A stretch of 64,000 nt of DNA from contig JAFDXY010000009.1 in the NCBI GenBank assembly GCA_018267725.1, forward strand, positions 124,001 through 188,000, in the 5' to 3' direction. The stretch comes from Bacteroidota bacterium. Its GTDB lineage: Bacteria; Bacteroidota; Bacteroidia; Chitinophagales; Chitinophagaceae. The notes under the pieces were generated by a model. It saw only the letters and a program-made list of their open reading frames with translations, was not told the DNA's origin and searched no databases. The translations under genes and the position numbers were made by a program. This document shows positions 8,532-17,286 of this stretch, piece by piece. Positions within the stretch are counted from its first letter, which is position 1. Each line of letters begins with the position of its first letter.

Positions 8532-8569
8532 GTGTGTTGAATAAACAAGGTTATTTTTAAAATAAAAAA

Positions 8570-9211
8570 ATGATAACAGTAGGTTTAATAGAAGACGATC
8601 CGAAACTAAGATTAAACTTTGAAACCTTTTTTAAATTAGATAAAGAGGTTGATGTAGTTTTTTCTTACTCAAGTATTGAGCAATTTCTTGCCAACAAAAA
8701 CAGTATAACTTATGATCCTTTTATTGTGTTTTTAGATATTGGTTTACCCGGCATATCTGGTTTAGAAGGGGTAAGCATTATAAACAAACAATATAAAGAA
8801 ACACATTTGGTTATACTTAGCGGTAATAATGATGAAGAAGTTATTTGGCAAGCAATATCAAAAGGTGCTAACGGGTATTTATTAAAACCTGTATCACTTC
8901 AAGAAATAAAAAAACAAATTGAAATAGTGAAGAATGGCGGTGCTTTAATATCTCCTGAAATAGCACAAATAATTATTGGCAGAGTAAACAACTTAGGGCA
9001 AAAAAAACAACAACCCGTAAGTGATAAATTAACGGCAAGAGAAAACGATGTAATAGAACAATTAGTAAATGGATTTACTTATAAAGAAATTGCCAATGTG
9101 TTAGGCATATCGGCAACAACCGTAAACGACCATTTAAAAAATATTTATAACAAACTGGGTGTAAACTCAAAAGCAGAACTGATAAGTAAAATATTATCGG
9201 CAAGGGCATAA
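8570..9211 (+). CDS. Two-component response regulator, NarL/FixJ (LuxR-type HTH) family
   Basis: A receiver domain (residues 1-120) precedes a LuxR-type helix-turn-helix (about 145-210). Phosphorylation residues are intact: acidic pair D9/D10, acceptor D56 in VFLDIGLPG, and Lys in GYLLKPVS near 107. The HTH reads LTARENDVIEQLVNGFTYKE and then ISATTVNDHLKNIYNKLGV, the standard DNA-contacting helices. At 213 residues it is full length. The PAS histidine kinase starts 9 bases downstream, so the two very likely form a cognate pair. Possible targets include its own upstream CAATATC array, which is inference only. Confidence 0.93.
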   Translation: MITVGLIEDDPKLRLNFETFFKLDKEVDVVFSYSSIEQFLANKNSITYDPFIVFLDIGLPGISGLEGVSIINKQYKETHLVILSGNNDEEVIWQAISKGANGYLLKPVSLQEIKKQIEIVKNGGALISPEIAQIIIGRVNNLGQKKQQPVSDKLTARENDVIEQLVNGFTYKEIANVLGISATTVNDHLKNIYNKLGVNSKAELISKILSARA

Positions 9212-9220
9212 GATTAATTT

Positions 9221-11125
9221 ATGAATTGGTCAATAGAAAATACAAACAACAACTCTTTTTTAAACAAACTAAACTTTGTATTAACCTACATTGACAAAGC
9301 TATTTTAGTAATTGATAGCAATAATAATATTGAATATGCTAACGATGTATTCTGCAAACTTTTTGGTTTTACCGAAACCTCAACATATTTAATAGGAACC
9401 TCTGCTTGCGAATTATTAGAAAAAATTAACCAACAAGTAGAACAACCCCAAAACATTATAGAAGTTGTAAACCAAATTAAAGCCAACCACAAACAACTAC
9501 TTAAAGAAGAAGAAATATTGCTTAAAAACGGAACCATTATTGCTGTTGATTATTTACCAATGAATGATGATGCCACCAACCCATCTCGTTTATGGTTATT
9601 TAAAAATATTTCAAAATACAGAAACCTACAAAAGAAAAGCCAACAACAGCAAGCCTTTTACGAAAAAGTATTAAACAATATTCCGGCAAACATTACCATT
9701 TTTGATACCAACCACAAATATCTTTTCGCCAATAAAAATGCAGTAGGTAAAGAAGATATGCGAAATTGGTTAATAGGAAAAGACGATTTTGATTACAGCT
9801 TATCTACCAACGAAGGTTTTGAAAAAGCAATTGCCCGAAGAAATTATTTCGATCAATCACTTCAAACCAACCAAACTGTTCAGTTCGAAGAAAAATATGT
9901 TAATAATCAAGGAAGAGAAATTTACAATCTTCAACATTTTTACCCTTATTTTAATGCCGAGAAAAATGTAGAGTTTATTGTAGGCTATGGTGTAGATATT
10001 TCTAAAATAAGACAAAACGAAAAATTATTAGTGCGTAGTGTAGAAACATATCAAAAATTATTAAACGATTTAGATGAAGTCGTTTTTATTATAGATGAAA
10101 ACAATGTATTGCAATACGTAAATCCTTTGTGGGAAAAGGTTTGGGGCAAATCTTATTACGAAAGTGTAGGTGTTTCTTTACAACATTTTTTAAGTGAAGA
10201 AAATAATCAATTCATAACTACCGATGTTGCAGCATTAAGAAAAAATGCAGAAACAGATAAAATAAAACGCATTATAAAAGTTGTTTTTGATAACGGAGAA
10301 GAAAAACATTTTCAATATTATTTAAGAAGATTTTACAGTTTATATAAAGAAGAATTAAGAGTTTCTGGCTTTATGGTTGATATAACAGACCAAGTAAAAG
10401 CACAGGAAGAATTAATGAAAGTTATAGAAAAAGAAAGGCAGTTAAGTGATATGAAAACTGTTTTTGTAAACATGGTTTCACACGAGCTGAGAACGCCATT
10501 ATCAATTATACAAAGCAGTGCAGAAATTTTAGAATTATTACAACAAGATAAAAATACTTCACAAGAAGAATTACAATCATACACACAACGCATTGCAGAT
10601 GAAGTAAAACGTTTAAAAGATTTAATGGATGAACTACTTTTAATAAGCAGAATTGAAGCCAATAAAGTAAACTTTAACCCAAGCGAAATTAATGTTACCA
10701 ACTTTGTACAAGAACTAATTACACAACAATACAATCCTTGGAAAGACGGACGCAGCCTGCATTTAGAAACAAGAGGTACCAACCGTTTAGTAAAAGCAGA
10801 TAAGTTTATGCTAAGGCATTTACTAACAAATATTATAGATAACGCTTTTAAATATTCGCCCAACACTCCAGAACCAAACATTCGTGTTTTCTTTGGTAAC
10901 GATAGTTGGAATATTGTGTGCAGAGATTTTGGTATTGGCGTACCCGAAAAAGATATAATAGATTTAGGAACATCATTTAAACGCGGTGCAAATGTTGGAG
11001 ACATACAAGGCACAGGTTTAGGTTTAGTTGTGGTAAGATATTTTGTAGAAAAACATAACGGAAAAATTGAATATCAAAGTACCGAAGGGCAAGGCACTGT
11101 TGTAAGATTACATTTTCCTTATTAA
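9221..11125 (+). CDS. PAS-domain sensor histidine kinase
   Basis: The 634-residue protein has no transmembrane segment, so it senses cytoplasmic signals or works with a partner. Three PAS-like domains occupy about 18-130, 143-262 and 272-390. The dimerisation domain carries the phospho-acceptor H421 in MVSHELRTPLS. The catalytic domain (about 515-634) keeps the N box (NIIDNAFKYSP), G1 box (CRDFGIGVP) and G2 box (GTGLGLVVVRYF), so it should be active. It lies 9 bases after the NarL-type regulator and 74 bases before a CheY-like receiver, a three-gene signalling unit. Confidence 0.94.
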   Translation: MNWSIENTNNNSFLNKLNFVLTYIDKAILVIDSNNNIEYANDVFCKLFGFTETSTYLIGTSACELLEKINQQVEQPQNIIEVVNQIKANHKQLLKEEEILLKNGTIIAVDYLPMNDDATNPSRLWLFKNISKYRNLQKKSQQQQAFYEKVLNNIPANITIFDTNHKYLFANKNAVGKEDMRNWLIGKDDFDYSLSTNEGFEKAIARRNYFDQSLQTNQTVQFEEKYVNNQGREIYNLQHFYPYFNAEKNVEFIVGYGVDISKIRQNEKLLVRSVETYQKLLNDLDEVVFIIDENNVLQYVNPLWEKVWGKSYYESVGVSLQHFLSEENNQFITTDVAALRKNAETDKIKRIIKVVFDNGEEKHFQYYLRRFYSLYKEELRVSGFMVDITDQVKAQEELMKVIEKERQLSDMKTVFVNMVSHELRTPLSIIQSSAEILELLQQDKNTSQEELQSYTQRIADEVKRLKDLMDELLLISRIEANKVNFNPSEINVTNFVQELITQQYNPWKDGRSLHLETRGTNRLVKADKFMLRHLLTNIIDNAFKYSPNTPEPNIRVFFGNDSWNIVCRDFGIGVPEKDIIDLGTSFKRGANVGDIQGTGLGLVVVRYFVEKHNGKIEYQSTEGQGTVVRLHFPY

Positions 11126-11199
11126 ACAATCATTTGTATTACATGGCATCAGTTGTTGCGTCGCACACTTGTACTTTCTGTTAAATAATCATCACACAC

Positions 11200-11559
11200 A
11201 TGGCAATAATTTTAGTAATAGAAGACGAAGAATTTCTCCGCAACAACATTGTAAAAATGTTACAACTAAAAGGCCACACTTGCCACGCCGCCATTAACGG
11301 AATTGATGGAGTAGAAAAAGCAAAACAAATTTTACCCAACATAATTGTTTGCGATGTAATGATGCCCGGCATTGATGGCTTTGAAGTATTAACGCAATTA
11401 AAAGCAAACAACACAACACAAAATATTCCCTTTATTTTTCTTACCGCACGTGCCGATGTTATTGACAAAAACAGAGGCAACCAGTTAGGAGCAAGTTTAT
11501 ATTTAACCAAACCTTTTTCAATTGTAGATTTGTTAGCTGCTGTTCAATCATTTCAATAA
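11200..11559 (+). CDS. CheY-like single-domain response regulator
   Basis: The 119-residue protein is one receiver domain with no output domain. It has acidic residues E8/D9, acceptor D52 in VCDVMMPGIDG, a Thr in FLTARAD, and Lys in LTKPFS. Such proteins relay phosphate or act by binding partners. It lies downstream of the PAS kinase, which is the probable phosphate source. No chemotaxis or flagellar gene is present, so a chemotaxis role is not suggested. Confidence 0.92.
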   Translation: MAIILVIEDEEFLRNNIVKMLQLKGHTCHAAINGIDGVEKAKQILPNIIVCDVMMPGIDGFEVLTQLKANNTTQNIPFIFLTARADVIDKNRGNQLGASLYLTKPFSIVDLLAAVQSFQ

Positions 11560-11637
11560 ACAGTAAATTATCCTCATTATACTACTTAACACTTTCATTA
11601 GCAGCTTTACTGTTATTTTGCAACATTATTTGCATCA

Positions 11638-13683
11638 ATGAATTCAACTTTAGTTAGTAAAAAAATAATTTGCTTATTCATTACTGTTTTATCGGTATGT
11701 TTTGTATTTGCACAAAGAACTTTAAAAACCGCTGATGGCTCTACACCTGCTGTTTCCTATGATAGTCAAGGCAGGCCCATTAAAAAACAAGCAAACAACG
11801 ATTCATTACAACACAGAGATAGATATGCCGATTCTATCACTATTTTTTATCGCTATTACGATTCTACCAGAAACAGAATTTTAGATTCTTCTATTAACGA
11901 TTTTACTACGCGTTTTCCACAACCTTATTGGGTAAATAATTTAGGTAATTTAGGAACGGCAACACATTCAATGATTTTTTCTCCTATTCTAAAATCCGGT
12001 TGGGACGCAGGTTTCCATCAATTTGATGCAATTAACCTTACCATTGAAAGTGCAAGATTTTTTCAAACCACCCGACCTTATACCGAACTTGCTTATATGT
12101 TGGGTAGCAAAGCAGAACAGTTGGTAAATTTTATTCATACACAAAACCGTAACCCGCGTTTTAATTTTGGTATTGAATATAGGTTTGCAAATTCTCCGGG
12201 TTTATATCGTTTGCAAAATGCAAGTTTTAATAATGTTCGTTTTACGGCACACTACCAAACAGCTAATAAAAGATATGAAAGTTTTTTTATATTTCTAAGT
12301 ACCAAAAATGCTGCATCTGAAAACGGAGGTTTGCAAGATATTCATCAACTAAATAGTTTAACATTAGGAGATCCTTTTGTTGCCTTAACAAGATTAGGAA
12401 TTGCAGGTACACAATCTCGCAACCCTTTTAATACCACCGTAAACACAGGTAACATTTATCAAACATCAACTATCTTATATCGTCATCAATATGACTTTGG
12501 GCAAAAAGATTCTCTTGTTACAGATTCATCGGTTATTAAATTATTTTATGCCCGTTTAAGATTACAACACACTTTATCAATTAGCACTAACACTTATAAT
12601 TTTAAAGATATTAATGCAGATTCTACTGCTTATCAAACTTATTTTAATTATCATCTTACGCCTTATGCATCGGGTTATTTAGATACCGTTAGTTTTAAAG
12701 ATAAATGGAGTATTGTTAATAATGAATTCAGCGTTATTTCTTTTCCAGAAAAAAATAATCAAAGTCAGTTTTTAAAAGTTGGAGCTGCGTTGCAAAATTT
12801 AAAAGGCACATTTAATGATAGTATTACACATAATTTTTATAATATATATGCTTTAGCAGAATACAGAAACCGAACACGTAATCAGGTTTGGGATATTGAA
12901 GCTGTAGGTAATTTATATTTAAACGGAATGAATGCCGGCGATTACAATGCGTTTATTAGTTTAAAAAGAAAATTAAGTAAAGCAGCAGGTAATTTGCAAA
13001 TTGGTTTTCAAAATGTAAACAGAACGGTTTCTTTTATATTCAATCCATTAACTGCTTTTCCTATAAATAATAAACAAAACTTTAATAAAGAAAATACAAC
13101 AAAATTATTTGCAGTTTATGAAAATCCTAAACTATCTTTTAAACTAAGCGGAGAATATTTTTTAATAAGCAACTACGCTTATATGGATAGTTTTTTTACG
13201 GCAAGGCAAGAAGCAGGTTTGTTTAACGTATTGCATATTAGTGCAGAAAAAAAATTCAGGTTAAACAAATATTTTAATTGGTATAGCGAGGTGCATTTGC
13301 AACAAACCACAGGTGGCATTGTACATGTGCCAGCACTTTTAACCCGCAACAGAGTTGCTTTTGAAGGAAATTTTTATAAGAATTTATTTTTATCAACCGG
13401 TATTGAAGTAAGATATTACACCAATTATCAGGCAGATAATTATTCTCCTTTTACAGGTCAGTTTTTTTATCAATCTGGTTATACAACATCAAACAGACCC
13501 GATGTTAATTTGTTTTTTAATTTTCGTATAAAAGGTTTTAAAGCATTTGTACGTGCAGAAAACTTAAATACATTAGTGCCAACAAAAGGTGTAGAATTAA
13601 CTAAATATAATATTACGCCACAACTGTATCCGCAACCAACGTTTTGGTTTAGGTTTGGTGTTTGGTGGAGTTTTGTAAATTAA
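11638..13683 (+). CDS. Putative porin, Bacteroidota Porin_10 type
   Basis: A signal peptide (about residues 1-25, cut after VFA) is followed by a long protein rich in alternating hydrophobic and aromatic strands, ending in a Trp/Phe-rich strand (FWFRFGVWWSFVN), as outer-membrane beta-barrels do. The 681-residue length and the early segments DSITIFYRYYDS and LGNLGTATHSMIF fit the Bacteroidota putative-porin family. Substrate is unknown. It follows the signalling trio by 78 bases and might be a target, though no shared motif was proven. Confidence 0.82.
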   Translation: MNSTLVSKKIICLFITVLSVCFVFAQRTLKTADGSTPAVSYDSQGRPIKKQANNDSLQHRDRYADSITIFYRYYDSTRNRILDSSINDFTTRFPQPYWVNNLGNLGTATHSMIFSPILKSGWDAGFHQFDAINLTIESARFFQTTRPYTELAYMLGSKAEQLVNFIHTQNRNPRFNFGIEYRFANSPGLYRLQNASFNNVRFTAHYQTANKRYESFFIFLSTKNAASENGGLQDIHQLNSLTLGDPFVALTRLGIAGTQSRNPFNTTVNTGNIYQTSTILYRHQYDFGQKDSLVTDSSVIKLFYARLRLQHTLSISTNTYNFKDINADSTAYQTYFNYHLTPYASGYLDTVSFKDKWSIVNNEFSVISFPEKNNQSQFLKVGAALQNLKGTFNDSITHNFYNIYALAEYRNRTRNQVWDIEAVGNLYLNGMNAGDYNAFISLKRKLSKAAGNLQIGFQNVNRTVSFIFNPLTAFPINNKQNFNKENTTKLFAVYENPKLSFKLSGEYFLISNYAYMDSFFTARQEAGLFNVLHISAEKKFRLNKYFNWYSEVHLQQTTGGIVHVPALLTRNRVAFEGNFYKNLFLSTGIEVRYYTNYQADNYSPFTGQFFYQSGYTTSNRPDVNLFFNFRIKGFKAFVRAENLNTLVPTKGVELTKYNITPQLYPQPTFWFRFGVWWSFVN

Positions 13684-13711
13684 TATTTATTGAAACTATT
13701 TGTTTGAAATA

Positions 13712-14503
13712 TTATGCATGATGAGCATTATTTTTTCTACTCCAATTTATTCTTCTTCCAACTAAAATTTTAAAAACAAAACCATCGGTTGCTTTTGTTA
13801 AACCCCAACCGGGGCCAATATTTAATTCCCATTGAGCAACATTCGTTAAATCGTATGCAAAATAAATTGCATGTGATTGGTTAGATAGTTTATAAAAATT
13901 ATTAATAGGTCCTTGGCTCCCATAATATTCAATTCCTAAAAAAGCTTTCTTAAAAAATTGATAAGAAGCTTTAATGTTTGGCTCAAAAACAGGTGTATGA
14001 TTACCTTCTACACTTTGTATGGCAATGCCAAGTGTTGGGTTGAACGATGCATAAAATTTGCCTATTGTTTTATCTATAATTGGTCTTATTTCAAAGTTCC
14101 ATGTTTCATCAGAATACTCTGGGCGTTGATAACCAAATTCTGCCGAAAGGCTTAACCCAACAGGTAAATGCCATTCAGTTGGTGCCATAATTCTTGGGCG
14201 AATATGTGTGCCTACAAATTGATAACCATAAGGTGAAGTATAATTACTGAACAAATAAAATCCTATTTCAAAAGTTTTAGTAACGCCTGTTGTAACTTCT
14301 AATGTTTCGTGCAGTGCATGATAAGATGGACGAACTCCGTTTACAATATTTTGTTCTCCTACAAAAGTATAATTACTATGCAACTCAAATATACTTGAGT
14401 GCGGAGCTTGCGTTTGCGAGCCATACACTTGTATTTCATAATTATCTTGCGAGAAAGCTTTAACTGATAAAAACAAACAACCAATAAGCAACAATTTTTT
14501 CAT
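13712..14503 (-). CDS. Secreted outer-membrane beta-barrel-like protein, function unknown
   Basis: I do not recognise a named family. A signal peptide (MKKLLLIGCLFLSVKAFSQ, cleaved after residue 18 or so) precedes about 245 residues with repeated amphipathic strands (for instance WHLPVGLSLSAEFGY and KTIGKFYASFNPTLGIAI), which suggests a small outer-membrane barrel. It converges on the porin gene with 28 bases between stops. An ATP-grasp-like gene lies 54 bases upstream on the same strand. A role in transport or envelope structure is inference only. Confidence 0.65.
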   Translation of the reverse strand: MKKLLLIGCLFLSVKAFSQDNYEIQVYGSQTQAPHSSIFELHSNYTFVGEQNIVNGVRPSYHALHETLEVTTGVTKTFEIGFYLFSNYTSPYGYQFVGTHIRPRIMAPTEWHLPVGLSLSAEFGYQRPEYSDETWNFEIRPIIDKTIGKFYASFNPTLGIAIQSVEGNHTPVFEPNIKASYQFFKKAFLGIEYYGSQGPINNFYKLSNQSHAIYFAYDLTNVAQWELNIGPGWGLTKATDGFVFKILVGRRINWSRKNNAHHA

Positions 14504-14557
14504 ACCCTGTTATTAAGCTATTAATTTTTTGTTTATGAAAAAATAAAAGTTGTGTAA

Positions 14558-15754
14558 TTATTTTTCAAAATAAGCTAAACTTCCGCCAACCCATTCTTTG
14601 TCTTTATTATAACGCACACCAATCATTTTGCCTTTGCTTAAACGTGCCAAATTGTTGGTAGCAATGGGTCTTGCTTCACCATCTTTCCAAAAATAAAATA
14701 TGCGAATTTCTGCTTTAGCCGGAATATCGGGCGTTACAACAACATCTGCATACTTTACCTTTTTTTGTAATATCCAATTATGCGGATCTTTTATTTTTTC
14801 AATATCGGCAGGTGTTACATCTATTACTACACCTTGTCCTGCAAAAGAAAACAAAGGTTTTAAAACATAATTACTTAAATCGGTAGGTATGGTTTTTAAT
14901 TCGTCTAAAAAAGTTGTTTCGGGTATGTATTTGTGTTTTATAAATGGAATAGTGTATTTGCTTATTTTATAAAACCAATTGGGATGAGGTACCCATTCAA
15001 CATTTAATTCTTCTAATAAAATTTTTCCCTTTTCTTGTATTTCGGGATTTTGTTGTTGAAGGTCGTCAAAAATTATTCTGTTATAAATTCTTTTAATTTT
15101 TATTTTTCTTCCTTCCTTTATATAAAACAAATCTTTCCCTTCTTTAATTAATTCTGTTAAACAAACAACGGGAATGCCAACATAATCTGTTGTGCAATAA
15201 AAATCTATTCTTGTTTTTTGTTGATGTGGTAATATTTCTAAAAGAATTACATTTTCTGTATTATGTTTTCCTACAATAATTTCTTTAAGTAATTGGGTAT
15301 AGGTTGTTGCATTAAAATTATTTAAGTAAGCAGAATAATTTTCGGGAATATTAAAATGTTTTCGGGTTACTTCATCGTGCCAAATTTGATAAGCAAATAA
15401 AGTAGGAAAGCCTTGCATTTCAATTAACTGTGGCTCTAATTCTCCGTTTTCATTTTCACAAATACCAAAATCAAAAGCAATGAAATGCGAGAATGGTGTT
15501 TCATTAGGTACCACAACATTTTCGGGTACGGCATTTTTTACCAATGCATTAAAATTGGGTTGTGTTATAACATCTACAATACTTTCGCAAGCATCAATTA
15601 TTTTGTTTGTAAAAATTTTATCAATAAAAACGGGTGTTTCTGCCACACGAAATTCAATTGCATTTGGGTGCTTGCTGTTTAACTCTTTTAAATATGCTTG
15701 ATATTTTTCTTCTGTAAAATTTTTATTAAACCAATTGCGTATTTCAGAAACCAT
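14558..15754 (-). CDS. Conserved ATP-grasp-like protein, function unknown
   Basis: The 398-residue cytoplasmic protein shows ATP-grasp features in its C-terminal half: YVLKPLFSFAGQGVVIDV (Lys and Gly-rich loop for nucleotide), WILQKKV (adenine-contact strand), and an acidic/basic EIRIFYFW segment for metal and phosphate. The N-terminal half has QLIEMQGFPTLFAYQ and HFIAFDFGI, which recall glutathionylspermidine-synthase-like or peptide-ligase enzymes. The acceptor and product are unknown; ATP-dependent carboxylate-amine ligation is the family expectation. The upstream transaldolase has its own terminator, so this gene is probably separately transcribed. Confidence 0.65.
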   Translation of the reverse strand: MVSEIRNWFNKNFTEEKYQAYLKELNSKHPNAIEFRVAETPVFIDKIFTNKIIDACESIVDVITQPNFNALVKNAVPENVVVPNETPFSHFIAFDFGICENENGELEPQLIEMQGFPTLFAYQIWHDEVTRKHFNIPENYSAYLNNFNATTYTQLLKEIIVGKHNTENVILLEILPHQQKTRIDFYCTTDYVGIPVVCLTELIKEGKDLFYIKEGRKIKIKRIYNRIIFDDLQQQNPEIQEKGKILLEELNVEWVPHPNWFYKISKYTIPFIKHKYIPETTFLDELKTIPTDLSNYVLKPLFSFAGQGVVIDVTPADIEKIKDPHNWILQKKVKYADVVVTPDIPAKAEIRIFYFWKDGEARPIATNNLARLSKGKMIGVRYNKDKEWVGGSLAYFEK

Positions 15755-15822
15755 ATTCTGTTTTTTCTTTTAAAAGTAAAGAATTGTTTTAACAACTAAG
15801 TATACATAGTTAATAAATAGTA

Positions 15823-15859
15823 AAACAAAAGCTCCGCAAAATTTGCAGAGCTTTTGTTT
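15823..15859 (-). terminator. Rho-independent terminator after the transaldolase
   Basis: AAACAAAAGCTC (15823-15834) pairs perfectly with GAGCTTTTGTTT (15848-15859) over 12 bp, with further pairing possible in the loop. Read on the minus strand it ends in a T-rich stretch (TTTGTTT then TA), 17 bases after the transaldolase stop. Confidence 0.8.
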
Positions 15860-15875
15860 ATAGTAAAATGTTGAA

Positions 15876-16526
15876 TTACATTTTTTTTGCGTCTTCTAAA
15901 AATTTAGCTAAACCAATATCTGTTAGCGGATGTTTTAATAAACCCAAAATAGAATCTAATGGGCAAGTGCAAACATCTGCACCAGCTTCTGCACATTGTA
16001 TAATGTGGTTTGAATTACGAATAGAAGCTGCCAATACTTCTGTTTTAAAACCTTGTATAGAATATATATTGGCAATTTGTGCAACCAATTGTACACCATC
16101 CCAACAAGTATCATCTATTCTTCCTATAAATGGTGAAACATAAGCTGCACCAGCTTTTGCAGCCAATATGGCTTGACCTGCATTAAACACTAATGTTACA
16201 TTAGTTCTAATACCATTGTCTGTAAACCATTTAACTGCTTTTACACCATCTTTAATCATGGGTACTTTTACAACAATGTTTGGATGTATGGCTGCTAATT
16301 TTTTTCCTTCTTCAATAATTTCATTAAAAGTGGTAGAAAAAACTTCTGCACTTACATCTCCATTTACTATTTCGCAAATAGTTTTGTAATGGTTATCTAT
16401 AGCTTCTTTGCCTTTAATGCCTTCTTTAGCCATTAATGATGGGTTGGTGGTAATACCATCTAAAATTCCTAAATCGTTGGCTTCTTTTATTTGAGCAAGA
16501 TTGGCTGTATCCAAAAAAAATTTCAT
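15876..16526 (-). CDS. Small transaldolase / fructose-6-phosphate aldolase (TalC/Fsa family)
   Basis: The 216-residue length marks the short, decameric transaldolase group. MKFFLDTANLAQIKEAND at the start is the family N-terminus. GITTNPSLMAKEG is the next motif, the Schiff-base Lys lies in VVKVPMIKDG, and NVTLVFNAGQAILAAKAGA and SPFIGRIDD complete the barrel. It transfers dihydroxyacetone units in the pentose phosphate pathway or cleaves fructose-6-phosphate; sequence alone does not decide. The frame is open to 16571, but that part lies inside the SRP RNA gene, so I start at 16526, about 22 bases after the RNA 3' end. Confidence 0.94.
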   Translation of the reverse strand: MKFFLDTANLAQIKEANDLGILDGITTNPSLMAKEGIKGKEAIDNHYKTICEIVNGDVSAEVFSTTFNEIIEEGKKLAAIHPNIVVKVPMIKDGVKAVKWFTDNGIRTNVTLVFNAGQAILAAKAGAAYVSPFIGRIDDTCWDGVQLVAQIANIYSIQGFKTEVLAASIRNSNHIIQCAEAGADVCTCPLDSILGLLKHPLTDIGLAKFLEDAKKM

Positions 16527-16548
16527 AGCGTAATGTTTTAAATAAAAA

Positions 16549-16648
16549 ATGGCAGGTATCTCACATCGCACCGCTACAACCGCCTATCCTTGCTGTATTC
16601 CTACCCTGGGGAGGTTCAGCAGGAGCTGGTCGCGTAAGACCTGCCGGC
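16549..16648 (-). ncRNA. ffs: Small bacterial signal recognition particle RNA (4.5S RNA)
   Basis: The minus strand carries the SRP domain IV signature CAGG-GTA-GGAA-TAC-AGCA (plus-strand 16584-16607 region): the GGAA tetraloop closed by GTA/TAC, with the symmetric loop CAGG/AGCA that binds Ffh. The terminal stem pairs GGCAGGT (16639-16645) with ACCTGCC (16551-16557). A TACATTTG -7 box at 16651-16658 places the 5' end near 16648, and a T-rich run follows the 3' stem. The RNA forms the SRP with Ffh for cotranslational membrane targeting. Ends are good to a few bases. Confidence 0.93.
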
Positions 16649-16650
16649 TG

Positions 16651-16658
16651 CAAATGTA
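16651..16658 (-). promoter_or_regulatory. TAnnTTTG -7 box of the SRP RNA gene
   Basis: TACATTTG on the minus strand lies immediately before the first base of the terminal stem of the SRP RNA. The position fits initiation a few bases downstream and so supports both the promoter and the RNA 5' end. Confidence 0.7.
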
Positions 16659-16818
16659 AGGCAATACGTTTTATTTTTTGCACTCTTTTATCTAAACTAT
16701 GCTTTCATAAAATTTTTAACTGTGCTTTATTTTCATTCAATATTTATTTCAATTTTATTAAACAAAGCTTTTAACCGAAAATTGCAATTAAGAAAATATT
16801 TTTTATTAAAAACAAAAA

Positions 16819-17286
16819 ATGCAAACACATCCTTTACATATTTATACAGATGGTTCATCTCGTGGAAACCCTGGCCCAGGTGGGTTTGGCGTTGTTTTAA
16901 TTTGGGGAGATAAAAGAAAAGAAATATCGCAAGGTTATAAATTAACAACTAATAACAGAATGGAATTGTTGGCAGTTGTTACGGCATTACAATCGCTCAC
17001 TAAAAAAAATATTCCCCTTACCATATTTACAGATAGCCAATATGTTGTAAACAGTATTGAAAAAAAATGGTTAGATGGTTGGATAAAAAATAATTTTAAA
17101 GGCGGAAAAAAAAATAAAGATTTATGGTTGAAGTATTATCAACTATCAAAACACTTTCAAATAAAAATGAAATGGGTAAAAGGTCATGCAGATAATTCTT
17201 TAAACAACCGTTGCGATGAGTTGGCAACACAAGCTGCCGATGGGAATAATTTATTAATTGATGAAGGTTATGAAAATGCAGAATAA
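16819..17286 (+). CDS. rnhA: Ribonuclease HI
   Basis: RNase HI cuts the RNA strand of RNA-DNA hybrids. All four catalytic carboxylates are present: D11 in YTDGSSRGNPGPGG, E49 in NNRMELLA, D72 in FTDSQYV and D133 in NNRCDELA, with the helper His in WVKGHADN (H123). The basic handle region (KKWLDGWIKNNFKGGKKNKD) is also there, as in E. coli. At 155 residues it is standard length. Its 3' end overlaps the next gene. Confidence 0.97.
   Translation: MQTHPLHIYTDGSSRGNPGPGGFGVVLIWGDKRKEISQGYKLTTNNRMELLAVVTALQSLTKKNIPLTIFTDSQYVVNSIEKKWLDGWIKNNFKGGKKNKDLWLKYYQLSKHFQIKMKWVKGHADNSLNNRCDELATQAADGNNLLIDEGYENAE

Larger units (their letters stand above)
8112..8569. other. 458-bp region without a convincing gene; CAATATC word array
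   Basis: No protein gene is supported here. A 98-codon minus-strand frame (8203-8499) has the composition of an accidental frame over repeated words. Five copies of CAATATC lie on the plus strand at 8302, 8318, 8347, 8377 and 8399. The region ends in a strong plus-strand terminator (8500-8531) although no plus-strand gene precedes it. It could hold a small plus-strand RNA, a regulator-binding array for the response regulator gene at 8570, or decayed low-complexity DNA. Confidence 0.5.

Noticed and set aside
8498..8560. 20-codon plus-strand frame beginning MKGHYTGPFFF over the terminator
   Set aside because: It spans the terminator stem and T run, so the pattern is explained by the hairpin. 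It ends before the response regulator and is not supported otherwise.
16527..16571. Extended transaldolase start at 16571
   Set aside because: The extension lies inside the SRP RNA gene and is not family-like.
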